Source: Cephalopachus bancanus (taxonomy: Eukaryota; Chordata; Mammalia; Primates; Tarsiidae). From it: a stretch of DNA of 64,000 nt. Below are positions 1-10,004 of this stretch, one piece after another (positions within the stretch are counted from its first letter, which is position 1; each line of letters opens with the position of its first letter). Under the pieces are notes generated by a model. It searched no databases, was not told the DNA's origin, and saw only the letters and a program-made list of their open reading frames with translations. The position numbers and the translations under genes are program-made. The stretch lies in the NCBI GenBank assembly GCA_027257055.1, contig JAPVLO010000161.1, forward strand, positions 620,001-684,000. The letters are read 5' to 3'.

Positions 1-355
1 CTTTCCCTGCTGTGTTGTGTAGCTTCTGCTGCTGGTGGGCTGCACCAAGTGGGGAAAAAAGGTGTTGAATTTGGACGTCAGTGCTTAAATTTAAACGAAG
101 CCACCGTGGGCTTATTTCACTGCATAAAAAAGGGAAATAAAATAAAAAGGAATATATCAGAATCGATTCAAAAGAAATATACAAGAATATATAGTGGGGT
201 TAAGTTTTGCTTGAGAATCATTTATTTTAGTTATGTGAATGTATACATCTTTGGGTGTACTGGGTCGTGATGGAAAGGGTATTTTTAAAATTGTGGGTAA
301 TGGCTAAGAACAGGGTGAAGGGAAATTCTAGCCATTTGTTCAGATGGGCAGAAGT
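1..355. other. Unassigned non-coding sequence
   Basis: AT-rich sequence with no repeat I recognise. A short open frame at 49-270 begins at an arbitrary ATG and has low-complexity lysine-rich content. Nothing supports it as a gene. Confidence 0.5.
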
Positions 356-555
356 AACCACCATATGTTCTCACTATAAGTGGAAGTAAACTTGGGATCT
401 GCAAATACATAGAGAATGGTATGATGGACAGGGGGAAGGATAGAAGGGTGAAAAAAAATCACCTTTTGGGTACAATGTGCACAAGTGGGGATGGTGGGTA
501 CACTTAAAGCCCAAACCAAAAACTTTTTGTATGCCCGAAAACTATTGAATTAAAG
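356..555 (+). mobile_element. L1 3' end fragment (L1MA-like)
   Basis: The stretch beginning 'catatgttctcactataag' and ending near 'actattgaattaaag' follows the 3' UTR of old primate/eutherian L1 in sense orientation: a 'ttctcacttataagtgg' motif, then a G-rich segment, then an A-rich tail. It is 5'-truncated and non-functional. The exact subfamily is not determined. Confidence 0.7.
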
Positions 556-561
556 AAAAAA

Positions 562-879
562 AGCCAGGCATGGCGGCTCAAGTCTGTAATCCCAGCACTT
601 TGGGAGGCCGAGGCAAGAGAATTGGCAGAGCTCAGGGGTTCGAGACCAGCCTGGGCAACTTGGTAAGACCTCATCTCTACAGTAAATAAAAAAAAAGCCG
701 GGCTTCATAGCACGTGCCTGTAGTTGCAGCAACTTGGAAGGGTGAGGCGGAAGGATCGTCTGAGCCCAGCAGGTTGAGGCTGTGGCAGCCGTGAGCGTGC
801 CCCTGCACTCCAGTCTGAGCGACAGAGACTCCGACTCAAAAAGAAAAAAGAAATAAAGAAAACAACAACACAAAAAGAA
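562..879 (+). mobile_element. Alu dimer, intermediate/young class, long form
   Basis: Full dimeric Alu in sense orientation. It starts 'agccaggcatggcggctcaa', has a left-arm B box ('gggttcgagaccagcctggg'), a middle A-rich linker and a right arm ending 'gacagagactccgactc' plus an A-rich tail. It keeps the 'caacttggtaagacctc' segment that other copies have deleted. It is moderately diverged. Confidence 0.9.
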
Positions 880-885
880 GTAACC

Positions 886-1020
886 ACAATCGTTACCACC
901 TGCCTGGCACTGTTCAAAACACTTGAGAAGCGGTAAGTCATTTTATCTTCATGACAACCTGATGAAGTAGATACCATATTAGCAGACCCATGTCACAAAC
1001 GAGGAGGTGGTGGCTTGGTA
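886..1020 (-). mobile_element. MIR fragment
   Basis: The pattern 'cactgttcaaaacacttgag ... atgacaacctgatgaagtag' resembles the reverse complement of the MIR 3' half (low-order matches to 'ccaggcactgt ... tcatctcat ... acaaccctatgagg'). Very old and diverged, with approximate limits. Confidence 0.45.
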
Positions 1021-1222
1021 GATAAAGACTTGTGGTAGCAGAATAACGAACCCCTCCCCCCAAAAAACCATGTTGGAATGCCCTGAACCTGTGAGTGTTA
1101 CCTTTAATAGCACAAGGGATTTTGCAGGTGTGATTAGTTAAGGGCATTGAGATAGGGAGGGTAGCTTGGATTATACAGGTGGGCCCAATATAATTGTGAG
1201 AGTCTTTAAAAGATGCTAGAGG

Positions 1223-1521
1223 GAGCCAGGCTCGGTGGCTCGGCCTGTGATCCCTGCGCTTTGGGAGGCTGAGGTGAGTGGATCGCCTGAGCCCGTGGGT
1301 TCGAGACCCGCCCAGGCAACTTGGCGAGATCTCACCTCTATAATAAAATCAAAAATTAGCCAGGCGTGGTAGCGTACACCTGTAGTTCCAGTTACTTGGA
1401 AGACTGAGGTGGAAGGATCGCCGGAGCCCAGCAGGTCGAGGCTGCGGTGGCTGGGAGTAGTCACTGTCCTCTAGCCTGGGTGACAGAGTGAGATTCTAAC
1501 TAAAAAAAAAAAAAAAAAAAA
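1223..1521 (+). mobile_element. Young-class Alu dimer, long form
   Basis: Sense Alu starting 'gagccaggctcggtggctcg' and ending in about 20 A. It has the class-specific left arm with 'gcccgtgggttcgagacccg' and the 'caacttggcgagatctc' segment. A diverged pair 'atgctagaggga' before and 'ttgtcagaggga' after the element may be its target-site duplication. Confidence 0.93.
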
Positions 1522-1777
1522 TTGTCAGAGGGAAGCCGAAGGTCAGAGTTAGAGATGGATCTGCTACGTTGCTGACCTTGAAGACAGAGGCGGGAGCCCA
1601 CGAGACACAGAATCTCACAATCTTTCTTTGGTCTCTAACCTTCTTTGGGACCTCGCTTAAAGGCCAACTCTTCCAACAGATATTCTTTGATGAATGCTAT
1701 TCCAGCAATAGTATGTTGTTGTGGGTATGCCAACTTATACTTTCTTTTAAAATTTCTGTATGATTATGATTATTAAT

Positions 1778-1907
1778 GTTATTAGTTTTGAGAAGGGGTC
1801 TCACTGTGTTGCCCAGACTGGTCTAGAACTCCCAAGCTCAAGTTATCCTCTTCCCTCAGCCTCCCGAGTAGCTGGGCCTACAGGATGCATGCCACCCTGC
1901 CTGGCTG
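1778..1907 (-). mobile_element. Alu monomer or half AluJ
   Basis: Antisense sequence from 'gagaaggggtctcactgtgt' through 'gccaccctgcctggct' covers only one Alu arm of roughly 125 bp. It could be a free Alu monomer or a truncated AluJ. It is diverged and lacks the young-class diagnostic bases. Confidence 0.8.
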
Positions 1908-2630
1908 CCAACTTATTCTTTCATTAGTGGTATAGGAGCATTCCGTTTAATGACACTCTGAATAAAACGGTGCGTGTTACTATTTTAAAGAACTTTTTGG
2001 CACCTTCTAAGGCAGAGCTGATGCACGTCTGCTGAAATAAATCAATGTGCTTGTCTTGATTAACTTAATTAACAAGTCTACGCATCTATTGTTGAACATA
2101 CACACAACCCCTCCAATAAAAATTTAGTGTGTTTATGAGTTAAGAATCATTGAGAAATAATGAGCTTTTATGCCTTTCTTCTTTGTCATGGTTATATCTG
2201 CTGAATTTCAGCCAGCAACCTACCTAACGCGTGTGAGTCAGAAGTCGCAAGAATAGAAACACAGAAAAATGGAAAGGAACGCTTGAAGATATGAAGACTT
2301 AGGTTTTTGTGAAGTGTAAAGGCATAAAACTGTTTATATTTTGTCACACATTCCAGGTGGCTAAGATTTTGTAAAAATTAAGTGTTATACGAATGAGTCC
2401 ATCCTTGGAGTGTTTCATAAATTCTTAAGAATAGAATCATGGCTGTGTAACTTGTGGTTTACACGAGCCAAAGAGTATTTGGCAAACCTGTGTTTGCATT
2501 CAATTAATAGAGGATTGCATCAGATCAAACAGTGATCAGTAGCAAAGGCTCAGTTCTCCCAGTTCTGTTCTCTAAAATGATACAGGACCAGGAATCAGGG
2601 GCATTCGTCTCCTCTCCCAGAGATCCTTGG
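1908..2630. other. Unassigned sequence with AT-rich core
   Basis: No repeat or gene recognised. The segment around 2058-2078 ('ttgattaacttaattaacaag') contains two TTAA-type homeodomain-like sites and is close to palindromic. This is weak evidence for a regulatory element. Confidence 0.35.
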
Positions 2631-2639
2631 AAAAGAACA

Positions 2640-2745
2640 GACCCTCCTCCTGTGCCTCCATTTCCGCCTTTATAAAAATCAAGGGATTGAATTATACAGC
2701 CTCTGAAGTCCCTGCCATCCTCACATTTTATGTTCTCATGAGCCT
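2640..2745 (+). mobile_element. MIR-family fragment
   Basis: The order 'cctgtgcctccatttccgc', 'ttataaaaatcaaggga' and 'aagtccctgccatcctcaca' matches the MIR-type core in which 'cctcagtttcctcatctgtaaaatgggga' is followed by 'ctccctgccagctctaacat'. Strongly diverged. Confidence 0.5.
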
Positions 2746-3209
2746 GATTACGGTCCTGATCCAGTCATGCATGCAAAGTGCTGAATATTTAAATAATTGC
2801 TCACAGGTTGAACATTTCATCACTGTCAAGAGCCCAGAATTGCATGGAGGGGCAACATTTCCTTCTCTCGTTACGCACTGAATGTAATGCTTTAAATGAC
2901 TTAATAAAGGAGGTGGGTGTCCTCCTGTCCTCCTTTGCCAGGGCCTGTCCTTGGGCTGTGCCTGCTCTATATGTAAGGGTTGTTTACCTGGCTTACTCAA
3001 ATAGGCCCAGACCTTGCTTGGCCATGACCTTGGGCCAGTCATCTGGTCTGAACCAGTACCATGTGTGCCCTGATTAGTCTCACCTATTGTCTCCTTACTT
3101 TCCCACGTGGAGTGTTTACCCTAGGATTCTAGAGAGACAACCAGAAGGGATACCTTGTGAAGAACTGTGATCTACAAACTTCTCTCCACATACATACATG
3201 CTCACTCAA
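2746..3209. other. Unassigned sequence
   Basis: Open frames at 2728-3042 (minus) and 2808-3077 (plus) overlap each other, lack any domain I recognise, and show no splice or promoter context. I read them as chance. Confidence 0.45.
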
Positions 3210-3216
3210 ATATGTC

Positions 3217-3507
3217 TCTTTTTTTTTTTTTTTTTGAGTTGGAGTCTCACTCGGTCGCCCAGACTGGAGTGCAGTGGCCGCCCCGGCCACCGCAGCCTCG
3301 CCTGCTGGGCTCCGGCGATCCTTCCGCCTCAGCCTTCCAAGTAGCCGGAATTACAGGCATGCGCTGCCACGCCCGGCTGATTTTTCGATTTATTGTAGAG
3401 ATGAGGGCTTGCTGCCCAGGTGGGTCTCGAACCCGCGGGCTCAGGCAATCCACTCACCTCAGCCTCCCAAAGGCGCGGGATTACAGGCTGAGCCACCGAG
3501 CCCGGCT
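3217..3507 (-). mobile_element. Young-class Alu, short form, with TSD
   Basis: Antisense Alu running from a poly-T of about 18 to 'gagccaccgagcccggct'. It carries the short form in which 'gggcttgctgcccaggtggg' lacks the 'caagttg' segment. The flanks 'atatgtct' (3210-3217 and 3509-3516) form a TSD. A frame through it encodes the usual translated-Alu peptide and is not a gene. Confidence 0.95.
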
Positions 3508-3551
3508 CATATGTCTACTTTTTAAGGGAGGCACAAGGCTTACAGGTCTGG

Positions 3552-3898
3552 TGTCTATTAGTTTTATTTGTTTGTTTTTGCATTGCCATAAGGAATACTT
3601 GAGACTGGGTAGTTTATTTTAAAAAGGGTTGATTTTTGGCTCATGGTTTTGCAGACTGTACAAGAAGCATAGTGCTGGCACCTGCCTTCTGGTGAGGCCT
3701 CAGGAAGCTTACAGTCATAACAGTCAGCTCTCACATGAACTAACAGAGCGAAAACTCACTCGTTACTGAGGATAGCACCAAGCCATTCCTGAGGGATCTG
3801 CCCCTGTAACCCAAGTACCCCCACTAGGTTCCACCTCCAACAATGGGGATCATTTTAACATGAGACTTGGAGGGGACACATATCCAAACTAGATCAGT
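3552..3898 (-). mobile_element. MaLR LTR (MST/THE1-like)
   Basis: Antisense LTR. 'tattagttttatttg ... cattgccataaggaatacttgagactgggtagttta' corresponds to the conserved right end of MaLR LTRs. 'ctcatggttttgcagactgt' and 'aacatgagacttggagggga' match the internal and left-end blocks. It looks like a solo LTR. Confidence 0.8.
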
Positions 3899-3944
3899 AT
3901 CAGACATACTTTGTTCAAATTTTGTTTTTAACATTTTCTATTTG

Positions 3945-4115
3945 TGTAACTTCGGACAAGTTCTTTTCCCTTGCTATGCCTCACTTTATCTGTACGATGG
4001 AGACAATGATAATTGGTGTCCCACAGGGTTCTGAAGTTGCTATGGCATGTATGAATACTGTAAGAGGATAATAAGTACAGCTCAGTGCTTGGCACCTAGT
4101 AACCATTTAGGCTAG
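3945..4115 (+). mobile_element. MIR
   Basis: The succession 'taacttcggacaagttcttt', 'tgcctcactttatctgtacg', 'ggttctgaagttgctatg' and 'ctcagtgcttggcacctagt' is the standard MIR core followed by its 3' LINE-related tail, in sense orientation. Confidence 0.8.
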
Positions 4116-4667
4116 CTCTGGTGGTGTCTAGATATGCTGTGAAATGTTCACAGCACTCTTTCTAAACAGCTTCTGACCCTTTTCATTGAATTTTCTCCAG
4201 CTGCAAAAATGTAGACTGAAGACTAGTGGGTTATTTTTCTGCTCCCCAGATATTGCTTGGCTTTCCTGATGAACTTGCTGGTCAGGAAGCAGGAAGGTCC
4301 AGACTTCAGCAAGGGATGAGTGTTGGTAGCTCACTGTGACTTCTAATTATGCTCATCTCACCATGGTGCTTGAACAGAATTATCTGCGCCTGCAGGCCAA
4401 ATCTAGGAAGGCCTCAATGAGGCGCTGATGAACTGACTGGGGCTCCGAGCACTCTGCTCTTCCCTCTTCGACTTGAATAAGAGCAGGCTGCCTCCTCCTT
4501 GGAGGCTGAGCATGTGGAGGTATGGCCTTCACCAGTGGACACTTGCCCAGCCTACCAGAGTTGCAATCTGGTTGGACTGTCCTGTGCCTTTATCACGCTT
4601 GGCCCCTGGGGATAAGAATATTTCTAAAGCCCTGGGAGAAACTTAGGGACAGGCTTCTACCATCATA
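4116..4667. other. Unassigned sequence
   Basis: No gene or repeat recognised. Base composition is ordinary and there is no CpG-rich promoter-like tract. Confidence 0.4.
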
Positions 4668-5168
4668 GATCAGTGTTTCACAAACTCAAGTGTGCATTGG
4701 AATCATCTGGAAGGTTTGTTGAAACACTGAGTATTGATTCCTACTCCCATAGCTTCTAATTCAGTTGTTCTGGATGGGACTGGAGAATTTGCATTTTTTT
4801 TTTTTCTTGAGTTGGAGTCCTATTCTGTTGCCCAGGCTGGAACGCTGTGGCACGCTCACAGCCAACCCAGCATTGACCTGCTGGGCTCTGGCGATCCTTC
4901 CACCTCAGCCTTCTAAGTAGCTGGAACTACAGGCATGCACTATCACGCCCAGCTAGTTTTTGATTTATTGTAGAGATGAGGTCTTGGCAAGTTGCCTGGG
5001 CTGGTCTCAAACTTGCAGACTCAGGCAATCCACTTGCCTCAGCCTCCCACAGTCCTGGAATTATAGGCTGAGCCACCGAGCCTGGCTGAGAATTTGCATT
5101 TAAAAAAAAAAAACACGTTCCCAGGTGATTCTGGTGCTGCTTCTCTGAGGATCACACTTTGAGACCAC
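4668..5168 (+). mobile_element. hAT-Charlie MER element split by an Alu
   Basis: The two halves 'gatcagtgtttcacaaactc' to 'ggagaatttgcattt' (left) and 'cacgttcccaggtgattctg' to 'cacactttgagaccacag' (right) form a non-autonomous hAT-Charlie MER element. The halves are separated by the Alu at 4797-5087 and would rejoin at its TSD. Confidence 0.8.
4797..5087 (-). mobile_element. Young-class Alu, long form, nested, with 14-bp TSD
   Basis: Antisense Alu with the long-form segment 'cttggcaagttgcctgggct'. The exact duplication 'gagaatttgcattt' at 4783-4796 and 5088-5101 marks the L1-mediated insertion into the Charlie element and fixes both edges. Confidence 0.96.
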
Positions 5169-5169
5169 A

Positions 5170-5870
5170 GACCATAATAGCCTTCAGGCCACCAGACAGT
5201 CTTATGGAACAAGCCCTACTCTTGCAAGCTTATCTGCCCAGATGAACTAAGTCCTTGCTAGTATGAGTTAATAGAGCCTCCAGCTGGGAGGAATCTATGA
5301 CCCACAAGATTACTGTTGAGCTGTGTATGAGAGGGAAAAGATGAGACATTGTTGCCCTGTGCTACTTTGTCATTGTCACAATGGGGCAATGCCATGATTG
5401 ATGAAAACAGGCTAACAGACACAAACAAAGGATGTACTATTTCTTTAATGGCTTAGAATATGGAAACTTACGTTGTCTCCTAAAGCAGGTGGTCCGAGCT
5501 TCCCAGTCCCTCCAACCCTCATGAAGATGTGCCGCTAGTGCCGATTCCACCTGTGTGGCAGGAAGACTTCACAAGGTGCACAAATTTGGTCTGCTAGAGG
5601 GGATCAGAGAGATCTCAGTATTGTTTTGATACACCTTCCACATGTCTCTCCACCTATCTCCTCTGCCCCATTCACATTTTGTTGACTCTGGCCATGGGCC
5701 TGCCTGCTCAGCCTGCCCCCCAAAATGGATACCAGGCAATGGCAGTCCATGTACCTTCCAGAATATTTCTGTGAGACTGGGTTATTTGCAAGTCACCTTC
5801 TCAGACATAACATACCTCAATGGGTCCACTCTGGCCTCCACTTTCTGTAGTGTTTACTGGCATACTGGTA
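5170..5870. other. Unassigned sequence
   Basis: A 91-residue open frame at 5642-5917 runs into the LTR that follows and has no recognisable domain. No gene supported. Confidence 0.4.
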
Positions 5871-5871
5871 G

Positions 5872-6225
5872 AACTATTTGTCTCAGTCTTTCTGGCTGCT
5901 CTAACCAAATACCTTAGACTGGGTAATTTTTAAGCCCACAGTGATTTATTGCTCACAGGTCTGGAGGCTGAAAAGTCCAAGCTTAAGATGCCAGCAGATT
6001 TGGTATCTGGTAAGGGCCTGTTCCTCATAGATGGCAACTTCTATGTGTCCTCACCTAATGGAAAGTGTGGAAGGGGCAAAGAGGCTATCTCAAAAGCTTT
6101 TTATAAGGACACTAACTCCATTCATGAGGGTGGAGCCCTCATGACCTAATCACCCTCAAAGGCCATACCTCAGAATACCATTACCTTGGAGTTAATTTTG
6201 GAGAGACACAGACATTCATAGCACC
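5872..6225 (-). mobile_element. MLT1-type LTR
   Basis: Antisense MaLR LTR. 'ctggctgctctaaccaaata', 'cttagactgggtaatttt', 'gtctggaggctgaaaagtcc', 'ataaggacactaactccatt' and 'gacctaatcaccctcaaagg' follow MLT1-family consensus order when reversed. It abuts an L1 end on its right. Confidence 0.85.
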
Positions 6226-6227
6226 AT

Positions 6228-6605
6228 TCAGTAGAATACTACTCAGCAATAAAAGAGAATGAACTATCAAAAGTTCATGCACCATGAGTCTCAGAATAAA
6301 TTTGCTAAGTTAAAGAAGCTATACTAAAAAAGAACACATACTGTATAATTCAATTTATCTAAAACTCTGAAGACGCAGACTAACGGGGGGGAGGGGACAG
6401 AAAGCAGGTCAATGGTTTTCTGGGTGGGGGCAGGAAGAAGGGATTAACAAAAGAGCACAAAGAAACTTTTGGAGGTGATGTACATGTTCATTTAGTTGAA
6501 TGTGGTGATGACTTGATGAGTGTATCCATATGTCAAAACTTATCAAATTGTATAATTTAAATAAATATACCTTATTAAGCACAAATTATACCTCAATAAA
6601 ACTGT
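6228..6605 (+). mobile_element. Old L1 3' end
   Basis: Sense L1 tail. 'agaatactactcagcaataa' is the end of the ORF2 region. It is followed by 'aacttttggaggtgatgtac', 'aaattgtataatttaaat' and 'aattatacctcaataaaact', the usual 3' UTR of L1M-class elements. 5'-truncated. Confidence 0.85.
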
Positions 6606-6639
6606 TAACAATCAATTAGTGACTGAGGGGGGAAAAAAA

Positions 6640-6832
6640 CCTCACACATTCATGGGGAGGGGCAATTCCTGAAGGGAGAGGAGCTTTAGGAGATGATCAG
6701 AAATTTATGTTCTCATAACTCTGTTGGTTAGAAGTCTGAGGTCAAGTTGTCAGTAGGGCTGTTCCTTTCAAGGGCCCTCTCCCTGAATGGATGATGGTCG
6801 TCCTTTCTCTGTGTTCTTATGTGGTCTTACGA

Positions 6833-6863
<31 letters not shown>

Positions 6864-7032
6864 CACACGTGTGTGCGCGCATCTTATAAAGACACCTGTC
6901 ATACTGGATTAGGGGCCACCCTAACGACCTCATCTTACCTTTTAAAGATGTTATCTCCAAAAACCTTCTGAGGTCCTGGAGTTTAGGACTGCAACATGAA
7001 TTTTGAGGGTACACAATGCAGCCCACAACTTG
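6640..7032 (-). mobile_element. MLT1-type LTR containing a GT microsatellite
   Basis: 'gttggttagaagtctgaggtc', 'tcttataaagacacctgtca', 'taggggccaccctaacgacc', 'ttctgaggtcctggagttta' and 'atgaattttgagggtacaca' match MLT1 in reverse. The GT tract at 6832-6880 sits where the LTR normally has a 'ctctgtgtgtgtctctctc' low-complexity stretch. Confidence 0.8.
6832..6880. repeat. (GT)n microsatellite with GC-rich end
   Basis: About 15 GT units followed by 'gcacacgtgtgtgcgcgc'. The alternating purine-pyrimidine run has potential to form Z-DNA. Confidence 0.97.
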
Positions 7033-7369
7033 GTGTATTTGATAAAGCAATGGTGTCATGCATGGTAACAAACTTATCTGGCACCCAAGCGGATGAGGAT
7101 TCTGGCTTCTTTGCTCTTTTCTAGAACATTGAGTAAGTGTACTCTCAGATGCCCTTATCTGAAAATGGCGGATGCTGGTTGGCTGCTTGCCTGGCAGCTG
7201 TCTTGTGTCCCTGTGAGCAAAGTCAAAAGGCTGACCCAGAGCCCTGAAATCAATGAACAGCGGTGCCAACCCTGGAACCACTGAGCATGAGACTTCTGCT
7301 AAGTGAGAAACAGATCTGTGATGACTAAAGACTTTTCTCCGGTTCTGTGTCTCGCTTCTCAGAGTGGTA

Positions 7370-7445
7370 ACACAGGCATTACAGGATTGCTGGGACAAAT
7401 AAATAAGACATAAGAATGCCTGGCACAGAGTAGATCCCTGGTCAA
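7370..7445 (+). mobile_element. MIR/L2 3' tail
   Basis: 'aatgcctggcacagagtaga' followed by 'tccctggtcaatgg' is the shared MIR/L2 3' tail ('gtgcctggcacatagtaggtgctcaata'). Only a short remnant is visible. Confidence 0.5.
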
Positions 7446-7559
7446 TGGCAGCTCTTCCTCCATCAGTGCAAATCTCAGCCTTTGGATGTTTGCAGCAGGC
7501 ACCCCCGCCCCCCCTTTTCTGAGAGAACGGCTAATCCCTAAACCAGAGCATTCTGAGGC

Positions 7560-7815
7560 AGCTTCCAAATGCCCTTGTGGCAGGATGGTTATTTTTCTTT
7601 CCTAACTAGTAGCAGGTGTTTGGCTGTGTCCATTAAAAGCCATTTCGTGTTCCCCCGACAAACGAGTTTTTTATTTAGTGGTGTAGAATCAATAATGTGG
7701 TATCTCATGCGAACTATTAAAATGGAAAATGTCTGCTGGGCTGACAATTGTATTATCGATATGTACTGAGCAATAAATTATGTGAAACAAAATGGAGCAA
7801 CCGGCCTTATAAAAG
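7560..7815. promoter_or_regulatory. Candidate conserved non-coding element
   Basis: The sequence is repeat-free and rich in intact developmental-factor-like words: 'ccattaaaagcc', 'ttttttatttag', 'tcaataatgtgg', 'gacaattgtattatcgatat', 'caataaattatg' and 'ccttataaaaggc'. It contains few CpG decay signs. Assignment rests on texture alone, with no alignment available. Confidence 0.4.
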
Positions 7816-8470
7816 GCTTATCTGGGGCACGGCTGGCTTTGTTACAGCCGCAGCCGTGTCCTAGCAGGGCTGTATTTGGAGCAGCGCTCGATGGAGTCCG
7901 GGCAGCTTTCCATCTCCAGTGGGAACATGGCTGCTGGCAGCCTCTGGTCTTCAAAGTCAGTCAAGGCCCTTTTGGAATAAGCTCTTCTCTTCCTCTTCTC
8001 AGTCAAGCCCTGATGGAACCTGGAGCCTGTCCTGACCTGTGCCCTTTGACAAAGCTGACCATCCCCTTGTCCCAAGCTCAGGACCGTGGGAGAGGACATT
8101 TCAGATGCCCTAGTGCTATTGACATTATGAATAGTCACCTAATGCCGAACTTTGCTCCTCATTTCCCACTCCATCTGGCACTTACCCGGCTCCTAACCTA
8201 TAGATTTTGTCTTCTGTTTCTGCCTCTGACAATGGATATACCTTTTCTGGGATTCGTTTTGGGATCCAGTTATACTCACTTCCTGTCTGTCAATTGCTGA
8301 TCTCTTTGAGTAAGCACTTTATTCCTCACCCAATTGTCAACCTTTCCTTCTCGAGGGGGTTGAGAAGTCTCAATAGCACCGATAGCTCCCTTTTTAGGAT
8401 TTCTATTTTAATCATCATTATTTCCATAGAGCCTAACCCTTAGGGACCGTTACTCCTGGGTGTTATGTTG
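7816..8470. other. Unassigned sequence with overlapping frames
   Basis: A 172-codon frame at 7782-8300 (plus) overlaps a 98-codon frame on the other strand (7842-8138). Neither has a domain, a signal peptide or a coherent composition that I recognise. I do not call a gene here. Confidence 0.4.
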
Positions 8471-8482
8471 AAAGAGATCAGG

Positions 8483-8777
8483 AGTCAGGCTTGGTGGCTC
8501 AACCTGTAATCCCGCGCCTTTGGGAGGCTGAGGTGAGTGGATTGCCTGAGTCCACGAGTTCGAGACCACCTGGGCAGTGAGACCTCATCTCTACAATAAA
8601 TCCAAAAATCAGCCAGGCGTGGTAGCGCATGCCTGTAATTCTGGCTACTTGGGAGGCTGAGGTGGAAGGATCGCCGGAGCCCAGCAGGTCGAGGCTGCGG
8701 TGGCCGGGAGCGGCCACTGCACTCCAGTCTGGGCGACAGAGTGAGACTCCAACTCAAAAAAAAAAAAAAAGAAAAAG
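8483..8777 (+). mobile_element. Young-class Alu, short form, with TSD
   Basis: Sense Alu 'gtcaggcttggtggctcaac' to an A-rich tail. Diagnostic features are 'cccgcgcctttggg', 'ctacaataaatccaaaaatc' and the right-arm hairpin at 8700-8717. TSD 'aaag(a/g)gatcagg' lies at 8471-8482 and 8778-8789. Confidence 0.96.
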
Positions 8778-8789
8778 AAAGGGATCAGG

Positions 8790-9199
8790 GACCTCAACTT
8801 CTCAGGAGGAGATGAAGAGGAAGAAACCTGGGGGCTGGGATCATGACTTGGCATGACTTGGGATCATGACCTCCAAAGGAAATGGTCAGAAGTCTGTGTA
8901 CTACGCCAATAGGACTTGGTAAACTTGGGATGATATGGAGGGTGGAAGGAAGTTGTGAAGTAGAATGTTATGGCCCCAGGCCCATGAATGGGGGCAAAGG
9001 GTGGACACTCTCCACAGAAAACCAAGGCATCCCTTTAAGCTCAGATGCAGTATACTGAAAATTCAGGCAACAACTTCTAATCCAAGTCAGCACTCGGATT
9101 GAAATCTGTTGCTATATTTAGTCTGAAAAATGACTCTCAATTTTTCAGTATGTATATCAAAAACAGTGGCCAGATTAATGAGAATATCTTAGAGGGAAG
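8790..9199. other. Unassigned sequence
   Basis: No gene or repeat recognised. A short local duplication is visible at 8841-8870, where 'gggatcatgacttggcatgacttgggatcatgac' repeats its own words; only the two copies of 'gggatcatgac' are exact. Confidence 0.45.
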
Positions 9200-9208
9200 G
9201 AATATTTT

Positions 9209-9298
9209 ATTTTTTAATTTTTTTTAGAAAGCAGGATTTATTGAGAGGACAGAAAAACTCCTACAGTGGGAGGGAACCCGAAGGGGTTGCCTGGGAAA
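9209..9298 (-). mobile_element. L1-mobilised retrocopy of an LTR-terminated transcript
   Basis: Reading the minus strand, 'ttcgggttccctcccactgt' leads to 'ctctcaataaatcctgcttt' and then an A-rich tail. That is the R region and polyadenylation end of a gammaretrovirus-type LTR followed by poly(A). Flanking copies of 'gaatatttt' at 9200-9208 and 9299-9307 look like TSDs. It is 5'-truncated to about 85 bp and has no coding content. Confidence 0.65.
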
Positions 9299-9554
9299 GA
9301 ATATTTTAAAAGCATGCAGAATATTATGATATAATTTTATGATTAGCAACACAAAATGCCTATTACTTTCTTAAGTGAAAAAATGGCTAGGTAAGTTCCA
9401 CGAAACCATCTTGGTTAGGGAGACAAGAAAGGCAAGATTCTCAAGGAAGTATATTAGAATCTTGGAAGGAATAGCAAATGCATGATTGGCATAATTAGTC
9501 AGAAGGGGATGGACTTAGCCAAAGAGCGCTAGTGGACTCTTTATAGTTAATATT

Positions 9555-9955
9555 TCGGGTTCCTTTAGAATGCAAGCCCCTGAACATTCATCTGGGACAT
9601 GATGGCCTGGAATAAAGGTCATATTTCCCAGTTTTTCTTGCGGGGTCTGACCATGTGACTAGGTCCTGGCCAATGGGATGTGAGCAGAAGTGTTGCACGA
9701 CCAATGATAAGAAGTTGCTGTAGTAGAAGCTGGCATTATTCCTTGATGACTTCTTGTCTTCACCTCTTTCTCCATCTTGCTGCTTGGCATGCAGGTGCTG
9801 TTGTCTTGAACCTTCCTAGGGATGGCTGAGGGTTGAACTAGAAGGATCCATGATCCTTGAGAACTTTGTGGAGCAGAGCTCATAACAACCTGCCCAGGGA
9901 TTTTTCTCTTCTGGACAGATTTTACATGCGAAATCAACTTCAACTGTTATTATGT
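9555..9955 (+). mobile_element. Old LTR-like repeat (MaLR/MER class, family uncertain)
   Basis: 'tatttcccagtttttcttgc', 'tgaccatgtgactaggtcct', 'ggccaatgggatgtgagcag' and 'ccatcttgctgcttggcatg' match a common mammalian LTR-like repeat whose name I cannot fix. Antisense relatives appear near 16.8, 46.5 and 63.6 kb. Confidence 0.6.
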
Positions 9956-10004
9956 TAAAGGCACAGTTATTTCGTTATTTTTTTTTTCTGGAACTGAAGG
10001 TCAC

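Noticed and set aside
3167..3622. 151-codon plus-strand frame resembling a small protein
   Set aside because: It runs through an antisense Alu; the peptide is the standard translated-Alu sequence seen in many false gene calls.
6817..7398. 193-codon minus frame, the longest in the window
   Set aside because: It spans an antisense MLT1 LTR and its GT tract; no domain, no splice or promoter context.
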